Shown here: positions 18,294-26,712 of the stretch, piece after piece
Layout of the letters: the number at the start of each line of letters is the position of its first letter
Numbering within the stretch: the first letter of the stretch is position 1
Origin: Roseitranquillus sediminis
Lineage (GTDB): Bacteria; Pseudomonadota; Alphaproteobacteria; Rhodobacterales; Rhodobacteraceae
DNA length: 64,000 bases
NCBI RefSeq assembly: GCF_016918935.1
Contig: NZ_JAFFOB010000018.1
Span: 259,915-323,914, forward strand
Direction: 5' to 3'
Notes under the pieces: model-generated
Database searches by the model: none
What the model was told of the DNA's origin: nothing
The model's input: the letters and a program-made list of their open reading frames with translations, nothing else
Program-made: the position numbers and the translations under genes

Positions 18294-19604
18294 TTACCGC
18301 TCGCCGAGGATGCCCTCGCGATCGAGGAGCGCGTTGATCTCGTCGTCCGTCTCCTGGAGGAAGGCGCCGATCGCCTCGTCGTCGCCCGCGAGCGACGGAT
18401 CGGCGAAGGCCTGTTCCAGCTTGGATGCCATGCGGGCCATCACCTCTTCGATCGGACCAATGGCCGGCGTGGTGAAGAAGGCGTAGTCCTCCGGATAGTC
18501 CACGAACGCGCCGAAGGCGGGTTTTGCGGCAACGATCTCGGAATAGTCGAGGCCGGCACGGTTCGGCAGCCAGCCTACATTGTCGAGCAGCCAGAGCAGG
18601 TTCTCGGGCTGCTGCGCGGCCAGCGCAAAGTCCCACGCGGCCTGCTCTTCCTCGCCGTCGCCCGAGATGTAGAGGTTCACTGCCGAGACAATCGATCCTT
18701 CCGGCAGCGTTGCGGTGGCGTAGTTCAGGTCCGGCGCCTTTGCGGCGATGTCGCCGATAACCCACGACTCCCGGATCAGCATCGCGCTCTGCTCGCGCTC
18801 GAACGCCTCGGCGTCGGCCGGCAGGTCGATCGTCACCGTCTCGGTTTCGTAGAGGTTGTGCAGGTACTGCTGCAGCGCCGCGCGCCCGGCCTCGGTGTTG
18901 AGGCGCGAGACCCACTTGCCCTCGGACGTCTCGACCAGTGGGAATTCGCCGTGCTGGAACATGTTGATCCAGAACTTCTCGGCGATGCCCGCGCCACCGC
19001 CCGACAGGCGCAGCGTCCATCCCGAAACGACCGGGTCGCCCGCCTCGTTCCGCTGCGTCAGCTGCTCGGCGTAGGTATCGAACTCCTCCATGGTCTGCGG
19101 CGGGCCGTCCAGCCCGGCCTCGGCAAGCATGTCGGTGTTGTAGTAGAGCGCGCTCTGGCCGCGGAACAGCGGCACGCCGTAGATCTCGCCGTCCCAGGTG
19201 ACGCCTTCGAGGAAGAACTCGCTGAAGTTCTCTGGGTTGGTGACAAACTCGCTCACCTCGTCGGGTGCCTGGTTCAGCAGTCCGGCGGCGAGGTAGCGGC
19301 TGGCGAGCGCGCTGGCGAGCTCGATCACCTCGGCCGCCTCGCCAGACGTCAGGCCGAGGGCGACGCGGCGCTCGTGGTCGCGCAGGTTGATTGCCTCCAC
19401 CGTGACCTCGAGATCAGGGTATTCATCCGCCATCCCCTCGGCCACGTGCTCGTAGAACGGAGCGAGTTCCGGATACCCGCTCCAGACCTGGATCGACTGC
19501 GCGCCCGCGTCATCGCTGGCGGCCGTGAGCCCGAGCCCGGACACGGTAGCAAAGAGCGCCGTCTTCCTGAGTGGCACGGCCAGTCCATTGGCAAGAAACT
19601 TCAT
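18294..19604 (-). CDS. Sugar ABC transporter substrate-binding protein, family 1
   Basis: A 436-residue family-1 (MalE/UgpB-type) extracellular binding protein. The ATG at 19604 is chosen because a GGAGAGG ribosome site precedes it and it gives a signal peptide (MKFLANGLAVPLRKTALFAT, cleavage near DAGAQS). An in-frame extension to 19697 would put the operator inside the coding sequence and is rejected. Body motifs include IQVWSGYPEL, VPLFRGQSALYYNTDML and AAWDFALAAQQPENL. It should capture the sugar for the permeases downstream. A palindromic operator lies 60-72 bp upstream of the start. Confidence 0.92.
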   Translation of the reverse strand: MKFLANGLAVPLRKTALFATVSGLGLTAASDDAGAQSIQVWSGYPELAPFYEHVAEGMADEYPDLEVTVEAINLRDHERRVALGLTSGEAAEVIELASALASRYLAAGLLNQAPDEVSEFVTNPENFSEFFLEGVTWDGEIYGVPLFRGQSALYYNTDMLAEAGLDGPPQTMEEFDTYAEQLTQRNEAGDPVVSGWTLRLSGGGAGIAEKFWINMFQHGEFPLVETSEGKWVSRLNTEAGRAALQQYLHNLYETETVTIDLPADAEAFEREQSAMLIRESWVIGDIAAKAPDLNYATATLPEGSIVSAVNLYISGDGEEEQAAWDFALAAQQPENLLWLLDNVGWLPNRAGLDYSEIVAAKPAFGAFVDYPEDYAFFTTPAIGPIEEVMARMASKLEQAFADPSLAGDDEAIGAFLQETDDEINALLDREGILGER

Positions 19605-19662
19605 CGGGACCTCTCCTGTGTTATAATTTGTTTGAAGGATGCTGGCGGAATTCCGGCCTTTC

Positions 19663-19676
19663 CGCAACCGGTTGCG
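19663..19676. promoter_or_regulatory. Palindromic LacI-type operator, copy 1 (CGCAACCGGTTGCG)
   Basis: A perfect 14-bp palindrome upstream of the binding-protein gene. Its 12-bp core GCAACCGGTTGC recurs exactly at 23729-23740, in front of the divergent LacI regulator gene. A central CpG-containing even palindrome of this kind is the usual form of LacI/GalR-family operators. I infer that the regulator at 23834 binds both sites. Confidence 0.75.
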
Positions 19677-19703
19677 TAGCCGTCTCTGACCTCGCATCGG
19701 GCT

Positions 19704-20999
19704 TCATCCTGCCGTCTCCTTGGAAGCCACCGCTCCGCCGCTCGACAGGAGGTCGAGGGCGGTCGCCGCGAGCCGCTCGGCCGAGCCTCGCGCAAAGGCG
19801 GCTGGCATGCCGATGAAGCGATGCGCCTCTTCGACCTCGTACCCCCCGAAGGAAAACTCGTCCGCGGGCGGGATGTAGCCCGGAAAGGAGTCGGCATAGC
19901 CGAGCACGAAAGCCGCCGTGTCTCCGCACGCCGCCCGGATGGAAAGACCCGTCTGAGCGAAAATCTCACCCGGCAACGCGACGATGGGTACGCCGGCCCA
20001 TCGCAGGGCCGAGACGCGCGCGGTCCAGGAACCCGGAGGAGTGTCGGCGTAGGTCTCGGCCCAGCGGATCCAATGCTCCAGCACGACGCGCCGAACCTCG
20101 TCGGCGGTCTCGGCTTCGGCCCGCCACTTGCGCGCAAGGTTCGGAAGGTCCGCCTCGCGCCGGGCGAGGTCGAGGGTGACAAGGGCGTCCAGTGCCTCGG
20201 TCGGTCCTTCGGCGGGTCTCTCCGAGGCGGCGAGGGCGGCCTCCGCGATCGCCACACCCGCCTTCTCGGCGGCGCGAAAGCTGCGGGCGTCGGTCGCGCG
20301 AAGCGACAGCGAGTCCTGCGCGCTGTGCCCCGTGTTGGCATCTCCCGCACAGCCGGTGAGGAACAGAGCAACCGCTTCGGGGTGTGCAGCACGCACCCGC
20401 TCGCGGACGTAGTGTGGGTAGTCGGCGGTGATGCGCCGGTTGTCCGGGCCCAGGACCACCGGGTGGCAGGCGTATGCGACGATGACCGCCACCACGGTGC
20501 CGTCGTCGCTCCGCAGCCGCAGTATCGGCACGGCGCCGTCCACGTCTCCGCCTCGATGCCGGCGATTGCGGGCGACGCCGGGGTCGACCCCCTGCCCCAC
20601 GGTCAGCGTGACAGGCTGCCTTGCGGCACAGGCGCCGTCGAGGGCGGCGACGCAGGCGTCCTCGATCGAACGGAGGAATTCGGCTTCCGGCTCCGCGCCC
20701 AGCCGCCCCTGGACCGAGGCTGGGGCGCCATGCGTGTGTGTCGACGTCACGACGACGTTCGCGTCTGGCAAAGCGCACCGGGCGCGGATGCGGGCGCTGG
20801 TCTCCTCGTGCAGGCCGATCACGTCGACGACCACGATGGCGGTGTCTTCGACCACGACGGCTCGTGCGGCGAGCGGGTCATGGACGCCGGTCGCGGGCTC
20901 GGTGCGGGCGGCGAAGCCGGCGAGGCACAGGCCACGACCCAGCAGCTCGGGCGTAGGCGTGATCTCGACCTCCATTGCGCCGGCCACGAGCTTGCTCAT
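19704..20999 (-). CDS. Neutral/alkaline ceramidase-like metal hydrolase
   Basis: A 431-residue protein of the neutral/alkaline non-lysosomal ceramidase-like family, but lacking a signal peptide (it begins MSKLVAGAMEVEITP). The zinc-site histidines are visible in TSTHTHGAP and YACHPVVLG, and GCAGDANTG corresponds to the conserved glycine/aspartate loop. Full ceramidases are longer and secreted; this shorter cytoplasmic form is common in bacteria and is usually of unknown substrate. Its start overlaps the nagA stop by 4 bp, tying it to amino-sugar catabolism. An amide hydrolase acting on an N-acyl amino sugar is plausible but unproven. Confidence 0.75.
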   Translation of the reverse strand: MSKLVAGAMEVEITPTPELLGRGLCLAGFAARTEPATGVHDPLAARAVVVEDTAIVVVDVIGLHEETSARIRARCALPDANVVVTSTHTHGAPASVQGRLGAEPEAEFLRSIEDACVAALDGACAARQPVTLTVGQGVDPGVARNRRHRGGDVDGAVPILRLRSDDGTVVAVIVAYACHPVVLGPDNRRITADYPHYVRERVRAAHPEAVALFLTGCAGDANTGHSAQDSLSLRATDARSFRAAEKAGVAIAEAALAASERPAEGPTEALDALVTLDLARREADLPNLARKWRAEAETADEVRRVVLEHWIRWAETYADTPPGSWTARVSALRWAGVPIVALPGEIFAQTGLSIRAACGDTAAFVLGYADSFPGYIPPADEFSFGGYEVEEAHRFIGMPAAFARGSAERLAATALDLLSSGGAVASKETAG

Positions 21000-22132
21000 T
21001 GCCGTTGCCCTTTGACCCAGGTTTCCCGAATCTTCAGCGTGCGCGCCCCGGACGACCAGTCAAACAGGATGAGGTCCGCGGACGCTCCGACCGCGAGGCA
21101 GCCGCGATGGCCGACATACCGGCCGGGGTTAACGGTGGCGAGGCTCAGCGCTTGCGCCAGCGTCAGGCCGGCGAGGTCTGCCGCGATCGCCACGTCCTCG
21201 TCGAGCGAACGCGAGGCACCGGCCAGATAGACGGTCCCGGACGTGCCGAGCCAACCGTCCGCGCGCAGCTCCACGCGACCGCCGATCGGCTGTTCGTAGA
21301 GGCCCGGCGGCATCCCCGCGAGCGCCGCGCTGTCCGAGACGAGGATGCTGCGCGCGAGCCCCTTCGCTCGGATCATCGCGGTCAGGACGTCGGCCGGCAG
21401 ATGGTGACCGTCGGCAATGAAGCTCGCCGAAAGCCTGTCCTCTGCGAGCTGCGTCCAGATCATGTTCGGGTGGCGCGGCAGCATCGCCGCCGCACCGTTG
21501 CCGAGGTGAGTCGAGAACGTCGCGCCGGCGTCCACCGCGGCACGGATCTGCTCGGGCGTCGCATGGGTATGGCCGAGGGCCACGACGATCCCCTGGTCCG
21601 TGACGCCGCGGACGAACTCCGCCGCGCCGTCCCAGTGCGGCGACATGGTGATCATGCTGACCAGCCCGCCGCTGGCCTCCTGCCAGCGCGCCACCTCGTC
21701 GAGGTCGGGCGGGCGGACATGGGCGCGTGGATGGGCACCGCGCGGGCCGTCATCGGGTGAGATCGCCGGCCCCTCGACATGGACGCCTAGAATCGTATGG
21801 GCGACCAGCGCATCTTGCTCGCGCGCGGCGGCGATAGCCTTCAATGCGCGGATCAAGGTCGGTTCGGCGGCGGTGATCAGCGTGGGGAGGTAGGTCGTGG
21901 TGCCCCGTGACCAGAGCAAGCGCGTCAGCCGCGCCACGTCATCGGCCGAAAGCTTATCGCCGGCCAGATCGATCCCGCTGTGGCCGTTGACCTGAAGGTC
22001 GACAAGTCCCGCGGACAGGTAGTTCTTTGGTGCCTCCGCCGTCTCGTTCACCGCGACGATCACGCCGTCCGCGACATCGACCGCAAGGCCACGTCCGGTT
22101 GCCGGATCGCATCCGAAGAGATGTCCGGTCAA
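20996..22132 (-). CDS. nagA: N-acetylglucosamine-6-phosphate deacetylase
   Basis: A 378-residue amidohydrolase of the NagA family. Hallmarks are LVDLQVNGHSG at the start of the barrel, the metal-binding Glu in GVHVEGPAISP, GHTHATPEQ and FSTHLGNGAA with the two metal/catalytic His positions, and the catalytic Asp in LVSDSAALAG. It removes the acetyl group from GlcNAc-6-P or a related amino-sugar phosphate. The canonical FIDxHxHG metal motif is replaced by QVNG, as is usual for NagA. It overlaps both neighbours, so it is in one operon with the SIS and ceramidase-like genes. Confidence 0.88.
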   Translation of the reverse strand: MTGHLFGCDPATGRGLAVDVADGVIVAVNETAEAPKNYLSAGLVDLQVNGHSGIDLAGDKLSADDVARLTRLLWSRGTTTYLPTLITAAEPTLIRALKAIAAAREQDALVAHTILGVHVEGPAISPDDGPRGAHPRAHVRPPDLDEVARWQEASGGLVSMITMSPHWDGAAEFVRGVTDQGIVVALGHTHATPEQIRAAVDAGATFSTHLGNGAAAMLPRHPNMIWTQLAEDRLSASFIADGHHLPADVLTAMIRAKGLARSILVSDSAALAGMPPGLYEQPIGGRVELRADGWLGTSGTVYLAGASRSLDEDVAIAADLAGLTLAQALSLATVNPGRYVGHRGCLAVGASADLILFDWSSGARTLKIRETWVKGQRQ

Positions 22133-22893
22133 AGCCGCGGCACCCTGCCTTGGAAGCGGTCGAGGAAGCGGGCGTTCGCCTCGTCCCCGCCGGGCGCGTT
22201 GCCGCTGCGCCAGACAGGAGACTCGATGCCCCGCGTCTTCAACTCGGCCACCGTCCGGATGACGAGGTTGTTCAGCGCAAAAGCGTTGGCGAAGGTCGAG
22301 ACCGCGCCGATCCTTTCGCCTACCCCATCGATCTCCACCAGCGCGTCGCCGACTGGCACCTTGCAGTCGATGGCGATGTCGACGAGGTCGTGCAGGTTCG
22401 CCTTGCTCGGATGCCGGGCCGGGTGATCCGGCGAAGTGCTCTCGGCATGCGAACGGCTGCTGACGCCGATCAGGAAGACGCCCCGCTCCCGCGCCGTCAT
22501 CGCCGCATCGATCAGCGCGGCGTTGATACCGTAGGCATTCACGAGGAGGAGGACGTCGCCCTCGCCAAGTCCCTGGTCGGCGATGACGATCCTCCCGTAG
22601 CCCGGCAGCCGCTCCACCTGCATCGAGCGAAGCGCGCCGTTCGACAAGAGCGTTCCTTCGTCCAGGATGGCGCTGACATGCATCAGGCCGCCGGCACGGA
22701 AAAAGATCTCCTGCGCCGCAAGGTTCGAATGCCCGCCGGGACCGTAGACGTGGATCAGACGGTCGGCGGCGATCTGGTCGGCCAGACGCGATGCCGCTCT
22801 GGCCAACGGCTCAGCCTCCTCGTCCCGGATCCGCCGCATCAGCGCAGTGACTTGGTCGAAGTATTCGGCCGATAGATCCTCGCCGTCACGCAT
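22129..22893 (-). CDS. SIS-domain sugar-phosphate isomerase-like protein
   Basis: A 254-residue protein with one SIS (sugar isomerase) domain. The N-terminal helix LMRRIRDEEAEPLARAASRLADQI is followed by the phosphosugar-binding strand RLIHVYGPGGHSNLAAQEIFFRAGG; a later segment reads VFLIGVSSRSHAES. This resembles the phosphoheptose-isomerase-like proteins often found beside NagA. It could isomerise or bind an amino-sugar phosphate, or act as a partner of the variant NagB; sequence does not decide. It overlaps the NagB-like gene by 8 bp and nagA by 4 bp. Confidence 0.8.
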   Translation of the reverse strand: MRDGEDLSAEYFDQVTALMRRIRDEEAEPLARAASRLADQIAADRLIHVYGPGGHSNLAAQEIFFRAGGLMHVSAILDEGTLLSNGALRSMQVERLPGYGRIVIADQGLGEGDVLLLVNAYGINAALIDAAMTARERGVFLIGVSSRSHAESTSPDHPARHPSKANLHDLVDIAIDCKVPVGDALVEIDGVGERIGAVSTFANAFALNNLVIRTVAELKTRGIESPVWRSGNAPGGDEANARFLDRFQGRVPRL

Positions 22894-23644
22894 CGGGGTC
22901 CGACTCCGGCTCGAGGTAAAGGGTGCAGGCCGGGTGCCGGCGCAAAACCGACGCGGGGCAGTCGCCGGTGATCGGCCCGTGCAGGGCCGCGTGCGTGGCG
23001 GCGCGCTTGGCCTTGGTCGGGACGATGCAGAAGAGCCGCTCGGCGCGCATCATGCATGGCACCGTCAGGGTCAGCGCCTGGCGCGGCACGTCCTCGATCC
23101 GCGCGAAGCACGCGTCGTCGACCTGCTGCTGGCGGCAGGTCCGGTCCAGTTCGACGACCCTGACGTCCAGCGGGTCATCCAGGTCCGCCGGCGGATCGTT
23201 GAAGGCGATGTGACCATTGGTGCCTATACCGAGGCCGATGACGTCGATCGGCGCCTCGTTCAGCAGAGCTGCGTAGTCCCTTGCCGCACGCTCGGGTTCC
23301 GCCCCTGGATCCAGCCGGTGAACGGCCGCGAACGGCTGGCGAGAAAAGACCCGCGGCTCGAGCCAGTTGGCGAAGCGTTGCGGGGCGTCGGACGGCAGGC
23401 CAATGTAGTCGTCCATGTGGAAGGCCGTCACCCGGCTCCAGTCGATGCCCGGTGCGTTCATCAGGGCCTCCAGCGTATCCTCCTGGCTGGGCGCCGCGGC
23501 GAAGACCATCCGGACCGCGGGCTTCGCGGCCAGGCGCTGCCGCAGCTCTGCCGCCATGTCCGCGGCCGCCGTCTCGGCCATTGCGGCACGGCTGGGGAAG
23601 CTGATGATCTCGAGTCGGTCGACCTGGCGCCTCTTCACTTCCAC
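22886..23644 (-). CDS. NagB-like glucosamine-6-phosphate deaminase/6-phosphogluconolactonase family protein
   Basis: A 252-residue member of the NagB/RpiA fold superfamily. The substrate-loop aspartates are present (FHMDDYIG, D78/D79). In the active-site stretch the usual DGHIAFNEP of GlcN-6-P deaminase reads NGHIAFNDP: N143 replaces the catalytic Asp, H145 is kept and D150 replaces Glu. It may therefore act on a different amino-sugar phosphate or use altered chemistry. It is first in the operon, with the second operator copy 85 bp upstream. The final residues overlap the SIS gene. Confidence 0.82.
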   Translation of the reverse strand: MEVKRRQVDRLEIISFPSRAAMAETAAADMAAELRQRLAAKPAVRMVFAAAPSQEDTLEALMNAPGIDWSRVTAFHMDDYIGLPSDAPQRFANWLEPRVFSRQPFAAVHRLDPGAEPERAARDYAALLNEAPIDVIGLGIGTNGHIAFNDPPADLDDPLDVRVVELDRTCRQQQVDDACFARIEDVPRQALTLTVPCMMRAERLFCIVPTKAKRAATHAALHGPITGDCPASVLRRHPACTLYLEPESDPDA

Positions 23645-23727
23645 CGTACCACTCCTGTCCCACCCACCTCGTTGCCACTGATCCGCAGCCAGAGCGCTGC
23701 CTCCGGCGAACGTGGGGAACAGTCTCG

Positions 23728-23740
23728 CGCAACCGGTTGC
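23728..23740. promoter_or_regulatory. Palindromic LacI-type operator, copy 2 (GCAACCGGTTGC core)
   Basis: The 12-bp palindrome at 23729-23740, with one further shared base on the left, is identical to the core of the site at 19664-19675. It lies between the divergent NagB-like gene (start 23644) and the LacI-family gene (start 23834), well placed to control both the catabolic operon and the regulator itself. Confidence 0.78.
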
Positions 23741-23833
23741 ACGTCAACCCTATGCGGCTCGGCATCAGCCGTCTGCTTGACGCCCGCCTCGCTTGCGGCG
23801 ACTGCATGGATGGCTCCGACGAAGGCAAACGGG

Positions 23834-24865
23834 ATGACGAGTCGCGACGACGCTCCACCGGCTCCTCTCCCGCTCGCTCGCGAGCGGCCGACGATGGCGG
23901 ACCTGGCCCGGGCCGTCGGCGTCTCCAAATCCACCGTGTCGCGCGCCTTCTCGCGCCCCGACATGTTGAACCCCGAGACCGTCGACCGGATCGCCGAGGT
24001 GGCGGCCCGGATCGGCTACCGGCCGAACCGCGCCGCGCGGGCGCTCAGCACCGGGCGCCACGGCAACATCGGCATGGTCGTGCCCGACATCGCCAACCCG
24101 TTCTTTCCACCGCTGATCCGCGCGGGTCAGGTCGAGGCCGACCGCTCCGACTTCTGCGTCTTCCTCGGCAACTCCGACGAGGATCCGGAACAGGAGGACC
24201 GGCTCGTCAGCCATTTTCTGAGCCAGGTTTCCGGGCTGCTTCTCATCGCCTCGCGGCTCGACGAGGACCGGATACGCGCCTATGCGGACCTTTGCCCGCT
24301 GGTGCTCGTCAACCGCGACGTGGCGGGCATCCCGCGGATCCTGATCGACAGCGGCCCGGCCGTCGCCGAAGCCGTCCGCCACCTCCATTCCCTCGGCCAC
24401 GAACGCATCATCTACGTGAGCGGACCGCCCAAGTCCTGGTCGGAACAGGAGCGCCGCGCGGCGGCGAAGGCGGAGGCTGAGCGGCTCGGGATGTCACTCA
24501 CGGTGGTGCCGGTGACGAAGCCCGCCTACGAGACCGGGCTGGAACTGGCACCGCCCGTGCTGGACAGCGGCGCGACCGCCGCTGTCGCCTTCGACGACAT
24601 CACCGCCCACGGGCTGATGACGGGCCTGTCCCATCGCGGCGTCGCGATCCCGAAAGATTTCTCGCTCGTGGGGTGCGACGACGTGCTGGGCGCGCGGACC
24701 AACCCGCCGATGACGACCGTCACCACCTCCTCGGAAGAAGCCGGCAGGTGCGCCATTGCAATGCTCCTGGCACTAATCGCGGGGGCGGTCCCGCAGGGGA
24801 CACTGCGGACGATCTCCACGAGGCTCGTCCTGCGCGGGACGACGGGCCCTGCGCCTCAGCGGTAG
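23834..24865 (+). CDS. LacI-family transcriptional regulator of the amino-sugar regulon
   Basis: A 343-residue LacI/GalR-family repressor. The helix-turn-helix is near residues 18-40 (TMADLARAVGVSKSTVSRAF), the hinge helix follows (RIGYRPNRAARALSTGR), and a periplasmic-binding-protein-like domain fills the rest (IGMVVPDIANPFF, LVNRDVAG, VAFDDITAHGLM, SLVGCDD). ATG 23834 is preferred because GAAGG precedes it; ATG 23810 is an in-frame alternative. It diverges from the catabolic operon and most likely binds the two identical palindromes, with an imported sugar or its phosphate as inducer. Its 3' end overlaps the convergent gene by 10 bp. Confidence 0.9.
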   Translation: MTSRDDAPPAPLPLARERPTMADLARAVGVSKSTVSRAFSRPDMLNPETVDRIAEVAARIGYRPNRAARALSTGRHGNIGMVVPDIANPFFPPLIRAGQVEADRSDFCVFLGNSDEDPEQEDRLVSHFLSQVSGLLLIASRLDEDRIRAYADLCPLVLVNRDVAGIPRILIDSGPAVAEAVRHLHSLGHERIIYVSGPPKSWSEQERRAAAKAEAERLGMSLTVVPVTKPAYETGLELAPPVLDSGATAAVAFDDITAHGLMTGLSHRGVAIPKDFSLVGCDDVLGARTNPPMTTVTTSSEEAGRCAIAMLLALIAGAVPQGTLRTISTRLVLRGTTGPAPQR

Positions 24866-25653
24866 CGGCGCTCGACCCGCGCGGGGGCGCGCTCCGGCGC
24901 GGACTCGCGCGCCTCTTCCAGCTCGGCCTCGTTCCGCGACAGACGGCCGTTCAGTCTCAGCCCTCCGTGCGAGATGTTGAAGCTGAGCGCGACCTCGTCC
25001 CCGGCTTCCACCCAGTGCGGGGTCAGCAGCACGTTCCACAGCCGCTCGCCTGGACGCATGTCGTAGCAGAGCGCATCCTCCTCGCGGATCCCGTCCGGGC
25101 GGGAGAAGGACTTCGGGTCGTACGCCACCCGCGCCCCCCGGTCGGCCCAGCGATCAGGGTCGCGCAAGCCACAGAAGCGCTTGGTCCCGTAGACCTGCCA
25201 TGCGAGCACGTGCGAGACGTCCATGTGGTAATTCGTGGCGCATCCGCGCCCGCTGACGAAGGCGATGGGGTAGCAGCGCTCCCAGGTGAAGCCGGCGTCG
25301 GCGAGCGCCGCCTCCCAGGGATCGAGCACCGCCTCCCCGAAGCCGTGGAGGAAGCGACCTGGCGCATCGAAGCGGCCAAGGTCGAAGTGGGCCAGCGCGA
25401 AGGGCACCTCCATCGCCCGCTCAATCGGCATGGCTCGGAAGACGTCCGGCGACAGGACCTCCAGGTCGAGCCGATCCGAGCGGGTTCCGCGCTTTATCGT
25501 GACCCCCTCGTCGTGCCGAAGCTCGTCCACGATCCGGTTGAGCGGAGGTGGCTGCCACTCCCACGCCGCGACCTCACCCGTCAGCCGGAAGTTCGTCGGC
25601 CCCGCCCAATGCTTGCGAAAGTCCGTCCAGTTCGCGACCGTCCTGTGCATCAC
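24856..25653 (-). CDS. JmjC/cupin-8-like putative Fe(II)/2-oxoglutarate oxygenase
   Basis: A 265-residue protein I place in the cupin-8/JmjC-like fold on the basis of H143-x-D145 in NYHMDVSHVLAWQVYGTKRF, the lysine at 158 as a possible 2-oxoglutarate ligand, and H213 in LLTPHWVEAGDE followed by SFNISHG. These are the positions expected for a facial-triad iron site. There is no signal peptide. It is divergent from the AraC regulator at 25710, which suggests control by that protein. Its stop region overlaps the end of the lacI-family gene by 10 bp. Substrate unknown; a non-catalytic cupin is the alternative. Confidence 0.6.
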   Translation of the reverse strand: MMHRTVANWTDFRKHWAGPTNFRLTGEVAAWEWQPPPLNRIVDELRHDEGVTIKRGTRSDRLDLEVLSPDVFRAMPIERAMEVPFALAHFDLGRFDAPGRFLHGFGEAVLDPWEAALADAGFTWERCYPIAFVSGRGCATNYHMDVSHVLAWQVYGTKRFCGLRDPDRWADRGARVAYDPKSFSRPDGIREEDALCYDMRPGERLWNVLLTPHWVEAGDEVALSFNISHGGLRLNGRLSRNEAELEEARESAPERAPARVERRYR

Positions 25654-25709
25654 CTGCCCCCCGTTCTCGCTCCTGCCGCCATTCCTGTCACGAGCCTGCC
25701 GGACGGGCC

Positions 25710-26576
25710 ATGGACGCGCTCACTCCAGATTTGTACTTTTTCTCCTCAACTTCAGAGTGGGCGGAGAGCTTGATCGACATCGGACATGGCTGGGCCTTCT
25801 CCCTGCACTCGATCCGGCACGTAGCCTACGGACCTCGGGACGCTTTCGACGCGGTGCCGCAGTGGACACAGGATTTGCATCTTGTCCACACCATCGCGGG
25901 AGCGGGGTGGCTGAACATCGGCAGCGTGCGGGTGGAGGCGCGACCGGGCGTTGTGGTCGTGCCGCCGCCGTTCGTGAGGTGCCGCTGGGAAAAGCTCGCG
26001 GGCGTGGGGTGGGAGATGGTCAACCTGCACGTCGGCATCACCTCGCCCGCCGGCGTCCCGCTGCACGAACGGGACTTGCTGCCGATCGCATTCCCTCTGC
26101 CGGACGGCGGCCCGCGGGAGCTCACAGACCTTTACCATCGCTGGAATGCAGATTCGGAGCTGCTACGCCTTGAAGCCGCGGCCGAGGCGGTAGCTCTTGC
26201 CGTGCGGCACGTCCGCAGCGCCGGGCAGGTGGACGCGGCGGTGAGGCGCAATGACCCGGAGATGATCCGTGCCCGTCGCATCGTCGAGGCGCACGCCGAT
26301 CGATTCATCACGGCATCCGCCCTGGCGGCGAAGGCCGGATTGGGTCCGCGGGAGTTCGACCGCCGCTTCCGCGCCTGCTGGGGCGTGACGCCGAAGAGCT
26401 ACTGGCAGAGTTGCCGGTTCGGACTGGCACAGTCGCGCCTCATCTCGACCTCGGCGCATGTCGGCCGGATTGCGGAGGAGCTCGGCTTCACCGACGTCTA
26501 CTACTTCTCCCGATGGTTCCGAAGTCGCGCAGGATTGTCGCCCAGCGAATTCCGACGGCGCAGCCGCGCCATGTGA
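25710..26576 (+). CDS. AraC-family transcriptional regulator
   Basis: A 288-residue regulator with an N-terminal cupin-like sensor region (residues about 20-120, including HTIAGAGWLNIG and ARPGVVVVPPPFV) and a C-terminal double helix-turn-helix (FITASALAAKAGLGPREFDRRF, then HVGRIAEELGFTDVYYFSRWF). ATG 25710 is chosen because upstream in-frame sequence has no protein character. It diverges from the JmjC-like gene over a 56-bp gap that must hold both promoters. The inducer is unknown. Confidence 0.9.
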   Translation: MDALTPDLYFFSSTSEWAESLIDIGHGWAFSLHSIRHVAYGPRDAFDAVPQWTQDLHLVHTIAGAGWLNIGSVRVEARPGVVVVPPPFVRCRWEKLAGVGWEMVNLHVGITSPAGVPLHERDLLPIAFPLPDGGPRELTDLYHRWNADSELLRLEAAAEAVALAVRHVRSAGQVDAAVRRNDPEMIRARRIVEAHADRFITASALAAKAGLGPREFDRRFRACWGVTPKSYWQSCRFGLAQSRLISTSAHVGRIAEELGFTDVYYFSRWFRSRAGLSPSEFRRRSRAM

Positions 26577-26712
26577 TGCCAAAAGTCCCGCGCCGCGTCG
26601 GCAGGCAGATGCAGTCCGCGTCACGGCCGCTCGCTTTCCTTCAGTCGGCCCGGCATCGGCGAAAATGGCGTTCGATTTGACCCGCCGGAACGGTCGCCCT
26701 GACAGTCGCCCG

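Noticed and set aside
19621-19626. TTATAA as a -10 box for the sugar-binding-protein gene
   Set aside because: Transcription would start only about 10 bases before the ATG, leaving no room for the GGAGAGG ribosome site in the mRNA; no matching -35 was found.
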